Assembly: GCA_009809945.1 (NCBI GenBank)
Contig: WTPW01000087.1
Coordinates: 792,724 to 856,723, forward strand
DNA from: Gigaspora margarita
Taxonomy: Eukaryota > Glomeromycota > Glomeromycetes > Diversisporales > Gigasporaceae
Length of the DNA stretch: 64,000 nt
Direction: 5' to 3'
Position numbers and translations under genes: made by a program. A model generated the notes under the pieces. It did no database searches. It was given only the letters and a program-made list of their open reading frames with translations, and was not told where the DNA came from. Shown in pieces: positions 55,500-64,000 of the stretch (the first letter of the stretch is position 1; each line of letters begins with the position of its first letter).

Positions 55500-55742
55500 A
55501 AAGAAAATTCCATCAATAAACTCTTTAACAAAGCAGTAGATAGCCACAAACAACATAATTATAAAGGAAAAAGTAATAAACCCTTTATATTAGAAGTAAT
55601 TCCCATTTTGGCTAAATATAAATGGGCAATTACTGGCTATACAATCAATTACAGAATTAGAAAAATGAGTTTTGGGACAGCTACAATTATAAAGATCACC
55701 CAAGAATATACAACAATTAGACCAGAACAAAACTTTGATTAA
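55500..55742 (+). pseudogene. Unrecognised open frame, 3' part
   Basis: From the edge of the 1.9-kb repeat: KENSINKLFNKAVDSHKQHN, FILEVIPILAKYKWAITGYT, INYRIRKMSFGTATIIKITQ, ending in TAA at 55740-55742. The open frame can be extended upstream into the repeat (55425), but that part is shared with the other copy and is not original. No known domain recognised. Confidence 0.45.
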
Positions 55743-55884
55743 ATTATATTTTATATAACTTATTGAACTTTTACTTAAATATTCATTTAAATTATTTTTA
55801 ATATAACTTATTGAACTTTTATTTGAATATTTGTTTAAATTTTTTTTATATAGCCTAACAAATATTATTTAAGTTATTTTATAT

Positions 55885-57150
55885 ATTAATATGTCTATAA
55901 AAAGAATTTTCAAGCAAACTATTATAATTAAGCAAAAGAGCTCAAAAAAATTATTAGATTATAATTTTTTTCATATATAGTAAGATATTAATTTTTTTTT
56001 TTTTTTTGTTTCAAAGTGCCCACCTTGGGACTCGAGATATTTTATTCAAGATACTAGGGCCGTCGGTTAACCTACATGGAGGTCAACTGGCATTTGTTAC
56101 ATTGAAGAGGATCCAACTAGCCACACGTACACTTTGGTGTCTAATTTAAGTGGTCTGCTCTAAGGCCTATACTAGCTGCCATACCTGCAACCCAACTACG
56201 GGAATTGCCTATTTAAACCCTCTGATCCATGTCCCTCCTGCCAATCTATCTTGTATCACCAGAACAGTCCTGGTACTTGGTCAGTCAGACAGTTCCGGAT
56301 GCTCATCTGTTGTCCTTAGGACCCAGCCAGATAACCCTGGTCCTGTTATTCTCAGGAGAAACTTGGTAGAGCGGTACCTGTCCCACCAGGTATTCATCTA
56401 CACTTCGGTAACTTACGCTACAGCTTTACCTATATACTTGGAGTTAGGGCTAACCTAAACCCCTACCATTACTTACTTCTGCCCTTGCAAGGTTTGCTCC
56501 AATCCCAGCACCCACCTCACTATCCTACTGGTCCTTACACCGGATTCACAAACTTCCAAACCAGATAGCCTAAAAGGGTCGATATGGCCTTCTTCCCTTG
56601 GTACCTACTTCTGAAACATAGGTCCTTTTCCTCTGGTGCAACTCCAGCAGCCAGGTTGGTGGACCCCCTCCTCGAGGGTCTTATCATCTGATTCTCTGGC
56701 TCCAGTTTCTGATATTCTAGCTTTGGTAGCACTGTTGAAGATCTTTGCTACCTCCTTACTCAGCGCTTGCCAAATGGGTTTCCATTTCTCTGGTTCCTTG
56801 AATTTGTGTACCCAAAGGCTCCCATTTGAAATAGTGTACCAAGGCCTATAGGTAATGTACTCAACTGATTGACGAGAAGCAGTTACCGGAACACAGGTCT
56901 ATTTTTTCAAAGCATCGCCAGTGGGATTTGAACCCTAGACCTGCTGCTTGGGGTAACAACTTACCTACTTCTCTAAGTCGCCACACCCTATATAGTAAGA
57001 TATTAATGCTTGTTTTAATTTCAATAGTTTGTTAATTTAGTTTTCCTGAACTTTAGTAATAGTCTTATTTATACTAGTTAAGTATTTATTCATAAGTGTC
57101 TTTAAAAATTATTTATTTAATTTGATATTGTAAATATGAAACTTTAGGCA
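55885..57150 (-). pseudogene. MPK-family fragment split by a retroposon
   Basis: The minus strand begins near 57145 (MPKVSYLQYQIK, with stops), and the rest, matching 18210-18300, lies at 55885-55992. The retroposon at 55993-56989 separates them. Multiple stops make it non-coding now. Confidence 0.5.
55993..56989 (-). mobile_element. tRNA-like retroposon (long SINE), copy 2
   Basis: 997 bp. On the minus strand it starts GTGTGGCGACTTAGAGAAGT, with B-box-like GGTTCAAATCC near 56930. The body is GC-rich, and it ends in an A-run (T-run at 55993 on the plus strand). It is flanked by a perfect 18-bp target duplication ATATAGTAAGATATTAAT (55975-55992, 56990-57007). Long variable-length duplications and an A tail show LINE-driven insertion. 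Open frames inside (56150-56458 and others) are not conserved in copy 1 at 32773-33534. Confidence 0.9.
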
Positions 57151-57548
57151 TATTCAGTATAAGAAGCAGTATCAATTAACTATAAAAAGTTATTCAAATT
57201 TTAATTAAAAAATAATAAGATTTGTATATTACTTACAGTTAGGCCTCTTTATAATCACAAGTTGGTTGTACTCTATTTTGCTAATTATATAGAGGTGTGA
57301 CTATAAATAAAATACCTTGATATAGTCACATGCCCAAAGGTCAATAAGTAATATATTTTTATATATTTGAAATACTATTAAAAAATTTAAAATGTTTAAC
57401 AGTAAATAACTTTTGATCCAGTGGCCCAATTTGGATAAAATGACTACCAGAGTATTTGACTCAATGAGATAATTCTAAAGCATCTAAAATTGACCAAATC
57501 TAGTTACAAAATGCTAAAATTATTAAGGATTTTTTTCTTAGATATTTA
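57008..57548. other. AT-rich sequence with a pogo-like end
   Basis: At 57236, CAGTTAGGCCTCTTTATAAT resembles a pogo-type terminus. AGAGGTGTGACTATAAA at 57292 and TATAGAGGTATAGCTATATA at 58166 look like inverse partners, but no clean pair of ends is established. Confidence 0.4.
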
Positions 57549-57554
57549 AATTTA

Positions 57555-57564
<10 letters not shown>

Positions 57565-57588
<24 letters not shown>

Positions 57589-57768
57589 GTTGTTGTTAAG
57601 GTGAGGTTTTGCCTTTATCTTTATTAATAAAATGTGTAAGATTCCTCATGGGGTTTCTCAAATTACAAATTATTATACAAGAGTTAAGACTCAGACTATA
57701 GATAAACTAATTCTATCTAAATTATCTGCAACCTAAACCTACTAGAGTGGTTAAAACTCACCTAGATT
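57565..57768 (-). mobile_element. Short A-tailed retroposon
   Basis: About 204 bp, starting with a run of some 30 T on the plus strand and flanked by a perfect 15-bp duplication ATTTAATCAATTTTT (57550-57564, 57769-57783). Contains GGTGAGGTTTTGCC and GGGGTTTCTCAAATTAC. No B box seen. Unrelated to the 1-kb retroposon. Confidence 0.82.
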
Positions 57769-58324
57769 ATTTAATCAATTTTTAAACATATAAAGTAATA
57801 CAAATTCTTAATAATTACAGGAGCTTGTAATTGGATTTTAATGATCTTGGGCTTATTAGAATCATCTTATTAAGACAAACATTTTGGTAATTGTTTCATC
57901 CAAATTGGACCACTGCATCAATAGTTATTTATCAAACCTTAAGAATTTTTAATAAAAAATTTTAAATAAACATAAATGTGAATATTGGTCAATCGGATAT
58001 TATAATCTATATTTAGTCAAAATTTGTAATTATAATGAGAGTTTATTATTAATAAAATTGCTAAACAATTAAAATTTTTTTATAATAGTGATTATAAGTG
58101 ATTTGTGATATAATAAAGTTTTTTACTATATTTAAATCTGTTGCACAATATTGTGTGCTTATATAGAGGTATAGCTATATAGGGTGTGACCAGTATATAA
58201 AATAGCATGATAAAATTCTGATCTACCATTTTTTACATTGCATATATCAGTATTTTAAAATTGGGCCGGTGCAACAAATAGTGCATGATCCAGAATTTTT
58301 TTGAAATAACTGGTGCATAAATAC

Positions 58325-59966
58325 TAATGTTCCTATGAACCAGAACTGAACTGAACTTAGGTCAAGTTCAGGTTCAGGTTCAGTATTGAACTTTTAGAGC
58401 AGGTTCAGGTTCAGTTCAGGCTCAGTTCATAAGTTCATGAACATGTTCAGGTTCAGTCTAGTGTTTATATGAACTAGTTGATTCTAGGTTTGGGTCGGAG
58501 TTTGGTCTGGTCCAGACCAGACTCAAACTCTAAATTTTATTATTTAAAAGTTTATATTAAACTAAAACTCAATCATAAGTTTGGTCGGACTGGTTCAAAT
58601 TTTGCAAACTAGTTTGAGTCTAAATAAAAATATATGTATTTTTTGATACTGAACAAGTTTACTTAGAGTAAGAAGTATAAATCAGTTAGTAAAATTTAGA
58701 GAATCATAGCATTTTGTATAATTTTATTAATAAATTATTAAAAATCGCATTTTGCATGAAATTTTACTAATAGAACATAACTTCTTGCGCTAAGTAAACT
58801 TGTTCAGCATCAAAAAATACATCAAAACAGCATATTTTATTTTGCTTTCTTAAAATTTGAAGAAAGAATGCTTAATTTTAGAAATTTTCATCAAAAATTC
58901 AAAATTAAGCATCTTTTCTTCAAATTTAAGAAAAATAAAATAAAGTATACCAATATGATGTGTATTTTGGTGCTGAACTAGTTTACTTAATGCAAGAAGT
59001 TAGGATCATTTAGTAAAATTTAGATAATCATAGAAATTTGTATAATTTTATTAATAAAATTATACAAATTTCTATGATTCTCTAAATTTTACTAATAGAT
59101 CCTAATTTCTTGCACTAAGTAAACTTGTTCAACACAAAAATCTACATCAGATCGGCATATATTATTTTACTTTGCTTAAAATTTGAAAAAAAGATGCTTA
59201 ATTTTGGAAAATTTCATCAAAAATTCAAAATTAAGTTTCTTTGACGCAAATTTTAAGGAAAGTAAAATAAAATATACCGATATGACGTATTTTTTGGTGC
59301 TAACCAATTTTGTATAGAGCAAGAAGTTATGATCAATTAGTAAAATTTAGAGGTTCATAGAAATTTGTATAATTTTATTAATAAAATTATACAAATTTCT
59401 TTGATTCTCTAAATTTTACTAATTGATCATAACTTCTTGCTCTATGCAAACTTGTTTAGCACCAAAAAATATGTCATATCAGTATATTTTATTTTACTTT
59501 CCTTAAAATTTGCGTCAAAGCTGCTTAATTTTGAATTTTTGATGAAAATTTCTAAAATTAAGCATCTTTTCTTCAAATTTTAAGAAAATATACTGATTTG
59601 ATGTATTATTTCGTGCTGAACAAGTTTACTTAATGCAAGAAGTTATGATCAATTAGTAAAATTTTATGTAGAACAATATGTTTAATAATTTTATTAATAA
59701 AATTATACAAAATGCTATGATTCTCTGAATTTTACTAATTGATTCTAACTTGTGATTTAGGTAAACATGTGCATATATTATGAACCTGAACATGTTCATG
59801 AACCTTGAACTGAACCTGAATTGAACTTTTTTTAAGTTCAGGTTTATGTTCAATAATTTTAAGTTCAGGTTCAGTTCAATATTGAACTTTTAGAGCAGAT
59901 TCAGGTTCAGGTTCATTGAACCTGAACCTGAACCTCTATTGAACTGAACTGAACTTCGGAACCCTA
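58325..59966. mobile_element. hAT-type element built of palindromes
   Basis: 1642 bp with ends TAATGTTCCTATGAA and TAGGGTTCCGAAG, perfect 8-bp duplication ATAAATAC (58317-58324, 59967-59974). Both subterminal regions are dense in GGTTCAGGTTCAGTTCA. The core (58650-59750) is about 3.5 tandem units of some 322 bp, each made of two palindromes. Non-coding; frames such as 59853-59653 are by-products. Confidence 0.9.
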
Positions 59967-60150
59967 ATAAATACACGTGCACCCAATGATCTGATGATTA
60001 TTTCAAATTAACTACAAATACTTACTTTATATAAAAATTTTTTACAGGTTTTTTTTTTTTGAACTGGTATTTTTTTATATAACAGGTGTATGTACCAGTA
60101 AATTAAAATTTCTATTTTAAACACTGAGTGTGACTATAAAGAGATCAGAC

Positions 60151-61129
60151 AGAACCCCAAAATATACATAGATAGGTCAGGTTATAAAATTACTAAAAAT
60201 AGAAAAATCTGCAGAAACAATCTCAAAAATAATCAAAAATTACTAAAAATAGAAAAGATCTGCATAAACCCCAAAAATAAGCAAACTACAGTGGCCTACC
60301 ATATTATTGTGTACACTTTTTAAAAATTTATACAGAGCTAAATATTTATGATATTAAGCTAAAAATTAAATTAGAAATTCTTTAAATCTATATCTTTTAA
60401 ATAAAAAAAGTTTAAAAAATTTTATGCTACAGTTTTTGAAATAATTAAGTTTAAGTAAAATTTTAGATTTTTACAATTGACCGATTTTCTAAAATTTAAT
60501 ATAGTTTACATAGTAACTAGAATTACTAAATATAGTAATATATAAACAAATTTTTTATTAATAAACTAGCAATTTTTTAAATAAAGTTATTTAGTATAAC
60601 AAATTGCACATATCTTAAAAATTTTATAATTTTTCAAAAAATTTTTATTTAATTACTATATATAGTAATAAAATTACTATATTTGGTAATTGATATAGTT
60701 TTGAATTAATAATTGTATTACTATATTTAGAAATAATTCTACCTTAAAATTTTTTAAAATTTTATAAAAATTTGAGATTATATGTAATTTGTCATATTGA
60801 ATAATTTTTACTTATTTTTGAAATCCAATTAGCTTAATAAAAAATTAATTTTTGCTATATAGTTATTATTTTAATTAATTTTTTACAACAATAAAAATCA
60901 GTCAAATATAAAAATCTAATATTTTACTTAAACTTAATTATTTTAAAAACCGTAGTATAAAATCTTTTAAACTTTTTTTTATTTAAAAGATATAGATTTA
61001 AAGCATTTATAATTTAATTTTTAGCTTAATAACTTAAATATTTAGCTCTGTATAAATTTTTAAAAGTGTCCACAATAATATGGTAGGCTACTGTAATACC
61101 TGACCTATCTTTGTATATTTCGAGGTCCT
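60151..61129. mobile_element. AGGACCCC-family foldback element, 979 bp
   Basis: Ends AGAACCCCAAAATATACATA and AGGACCTCGAAATATACAAA, continuing AGATAGGTCAGG. The whole element is an inverted repeat (for example GTACACTTTTTAAAAATTTA against its complement near 61050). Flanks GATCAGAC and GGTTAGAC agree at 6 of 8. Confidence 0.82.
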
Positions 61130-61224
61130 GGTTAGACTGTATTTGATAATAAATACACCATTTTATTTTATCAAAATAAGATTGCAAATATTAATTATAA
61201 AACATCTTATTTACTTATTTGATA

Positions 61225-62902
61225 TATGGGGTGTTCATATTAAAACAGCCCTTTTTACATAAAATTTATTTTGAGATAATTGAGTTTAATCATTTGGGGC
61301 CTTTGCAATAAAAAGGGCCGATACTGCCCAAAAATAAAAATTGAGTTTTTGTTGTATCCAGATAAATTTTGACACAGGCTACAATTTTCAATTATAAATG
61401 GAAATTGATTTGCATAATAAAAAATTGAGTTATTTAAAAAAAATTTCTTTGGAGTTTTGTAGATCAGGAATTGCCCGATACAACTGGCCAATCAAATCAC
61501 GAAATTTTTGATTGACCTGGATCAGTCCGAACAAAACAAACATAATTTTTCAAAATCGTATATAAACCAGTATCGGCCCTTTCTACTGCAAAGGCCCCAT
61601 TTGTTTGATTTTTAGACTGATCCGAGATTAATTAAATTTTACAATTTTGATTGGTTAATTGTAACAAGTGACTATCAGTCAGGGAATATGTCACACCTAT
61701 TAATATATGAGTGTTAGTTCATAATAAAAATTATAATAAAATATTTAAATTTACTATAAACTTTAAGCAAAACATTCTTTTCGGCTTACAGATTAACTTT
61801 TTTCAAACTTTGGAATTAAGCATGTTGAGGATAGTAGATTAAGGTTATTTAGAACTTTTTTAAAATTTTGCAAATTTTGTACAAATCGAAAATGTAACTT
61901 CACGAAAAACAAATATTTGCTAATTTTAAAATGATAAATATATGTAAAAATATGCTCTGAACAACTTTACTTAGGCAATTAAAGTAGGTTATATTGTAAG
62001 AAAAATGGGATATCTATGTACTAAAGTTAAAATTTATCGTATTTCATGATAAAACTTTTTTCCTTATTAGGTAACCTACTTGGGCTCTTAAGCAAAGTTG
62101 TTTGGCATATAATTTTATATTATATTTGAGATTGAAACGTGTTTACGGACCTTTTACTAAGTGAAAAATGGGGTTAAAGTTAGAAAAATTTTTTTTAAAA
62201 AAAATTTTTTTAAAAAATTTTTTTCTAACTTTAACCCCATTTTTCACTTAGTAAAAGGTCTGAAAAATGCGTTTTAATCTCAAATGTGATGTAAAATTAC
62301 ATGCCAAACAACTTTGCTTAAGAGCCCAAAGTAGGTTACCTAATAAGGAAAAAAGTTTTATCATGAATACGATAAATTTTAACTTTAGTACATAGATAAC
62401 CCATTTTTCTTACAAGGTAACCTACTTTTGTCACCTAAATAAAGTTGTTCAGAGCATGTTTTTACATATATTTATCATTCTAAAATTAGCAAATATTTGT
62501 TTTTTGCAAAGTTATATTTTCGATTTGTACAAAATTTGCAAAATTTTAAAAAAGTGGTCTAAATAACCTTAATCTACTATTCTCGATATGCTTAATCCCA
62601 AAGTTTGAAAAAAAGTTATTCTGTAAGCCAAAAGAATGTTTTGCTTAAAGTTTATAGTAAATTTATATGTTATTATTATAATTTTTACTATTATTTGTCA
62701 CTTAGTGTAACATGCACCCTGACTGCTATCAGATAATCTTGTGATGTGTTGGCCTTATGCAGTTTTATGTAATTTTTCTTTATAATAATCTTGATTTATA
62801 ATTAAAAAATATCGATTATGTCAAAATTTATATAAATCTAATGAAAACTTAATTTTTAAAAAATAGCTAAAAAGGGCTGTTTTAATGTATAACACCCTAT
62901 AT
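61225..62902. mobile_element. 1.7-kb foldback element (long palindrome)
   Basis: Ends TGGGGTGTTCATATTAAAAC and TAGGGTGTTATACATTAAAA, both leading to AGCCCTTTTTA, between TA dinucleotides. The arms meet near 62207 in a run of A8/T7-like sequence; the inner 460 bp of each arm are almost complementary, the outer parts more diverged. A MITE interrupts the left arm. After subtracting it the arms are about 680 and 695 bp. Tc1/mariner-like ends are possible. Confidence 0.88.
61296..61598. mobile_element. MITE nested in the foldback element
   Basis: 303 bp, 31-bp inverted ends GGGGCCTTTGCAATAAAAAG and GGGGCCTTTGCAGTAGAAAG followed by GGCCGATACTG. Flanked by ATTT on both sides. It has no counterpart in the right arm, so it is a later insertion. 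Confidence 0.85.
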
Positions 62903-64000
62903 AACATTGTCAATCTGGATTTCTGCCTCTTTAGAGAAATGCTAAAGACTAGAGCGACTATTGCAGGAAGACATTTTATATAATTCATATTAATTACTAT
63001 AGTATGCAAGGGTCAAAAGGGATACTGTTATTTGGGCAGTATTTTGTAAAAAGGCTTGGGGGTTTTGCAATTATAAAAGGGGCCACAATTAATAGTATAT
63101 GAAGATACTAAGAATTGTATTAGTTGTATTTCATTAAAGACACACTACTTCACTTCTATTTTAATCAATAAAACAGATATTCTTTTCTCTGCTTTTTAGC
63201 AAAAAAAAAACCTTGAGTATTTATACATGTTTGTCCAATATAAATAAATACAATAAAGAAATAAAAAAATTATATAATCGATACATTTGATATATGCTAT
63301 ATACTAAACATAATGAATATTATAGAAATAATAAATATGGTACATATATCCTAAATATCAGCTATATTAGATATGTTAATTATAACTGTTAAAACTGTTA
63401 TGTCCCAAATGTCTAGAATATCAGACATGTCTGAAATGTCTAGGATTAATTGAAATGTCTATGATTACTCGAAATGTCTAATATTCTGTATCACAGGTAG
63501 CGCAGCATTAATCAACTAATAAAATTTGGATGACATATGATGTTATGTAAAAACCAATCATTCATTTTAATTAGTGTGGGCTAGAATGGTCCAATTAGAA
63601 TGACTTTGGTACTATTTGACTTGCATCGAGATAGTCATGATAGTGGTAGTTTAATCAAATTCTGATTACTGGATCAAAAGTTATTGCCATTATATGTTTC
63701 AGGCATTTTATGAGTCTAACAACATCTTATTATATCAAAATAAGATTTGCAAATTTTAATTCTGAAACCTCTTATTACTTATTTGATAATATATATGTTA
63801 TCTTATTTTATCAAAATAATATTGATATATTACAAATTCTAGTTTTTATTAAATTTTTATTGTAATATATGAAATTTAAATGAAAATTTAATAATAATAA
63901 ATTTGAAAAAAGTTCTTTATATATTTTATTGTAAAAAGCATTTATTTTTTATTATATATGAATTCTAAAGTAAAACAAAAAAAAATTAAAAAAGAAATAA
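62903..64000. other. AT-rich sequence without genes
   Basis: Contains a cluster of CATGTCTGAAATGTCTAG-like words in both directions at 63395-63490, of the kind seen in hAT subterminal regions, but no ends or duplication were found. Otherwise nothing recognised. Confidence 0.45.

Noticed and set aside
56150..56458. 102-codon plus frame in the retroposon
   Set aside because: Antisense to the element and not open in its other copy at 32773-33534.

Overview
The window looks like AT-rich nuclear DNA of an arbuscular mycorrhizal fungus (Glomeromycotina, Rhizophagus-like). The basis is mixed. What is seen: split eukaryotic genes with GTAAGT-type introns, protein families typical of that group (kinase-related exons with a CxxC-x9-CxxC head, Sel1-repeat arrays, sacsin-like GHKL ATPase proteins joined to a BTB domain), and very dense transposon debris. 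The species is inferred, not proven.

Layout. 1-1.3 kb: minisatellite array and a GC-rich hairpin. 1.4-11.5 kb: a degenerate Ty3/gypsy retrotransposon on the minus strand. Its polyprotein C-terminus is separated from the integrase by a 1.9-kb repeat, and its 5' LTR carries a hAT-type insertion. 11.7-12.7 kb: second array of the same minisatellite. 13.2-18.2 kb: N-truncated paralog (copy A) of a sacsin-like/BTB gene with two DNA transposons in its exons. 19.0-23.2 kb: tandem array of seven exon-sized kinase N-lobe modules on the minus strand. 25.7-37.2 kb: nested DNA transposons, mainly a foldback family with AGGACCCC termini and 8-bp target duplications, plus a 1-kb tRNA-like retroposon. 38.3-44.5 kb: longer copy B of the sacsin-like/BTB gene, with GHKL ATPase exons, a 25-nt microexon and its own MITE in an exon. 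45.0-46.6 kb: 3'-truncated multicopper oxidase pseudogene. 47.0-48.3 kb: ten-repeat Sel1-like gene. 48.9-64 kb: MITEs, a second copy of the 1.9-kb repeat splitting another reading frame, a retroposon with a perfect 18-bp target duplication, a 1.64-kb hAT element built of palindromes, and a 1.7-kb foldback element.

Almost every coding region carries one-base indels, many in homopolymers, and isolated Ns occur inside genes. Part of the apparent pseudogenisation may therefore be consensus error. No gene here can be called intact. The strongest candidate for something undescribed is the kinase N-lobe array: each exon joins the hinge of one N-lobe to the Cys-rich head and first half of the next, all heads lack the glycine-rich loop, and no C-lobe is present.
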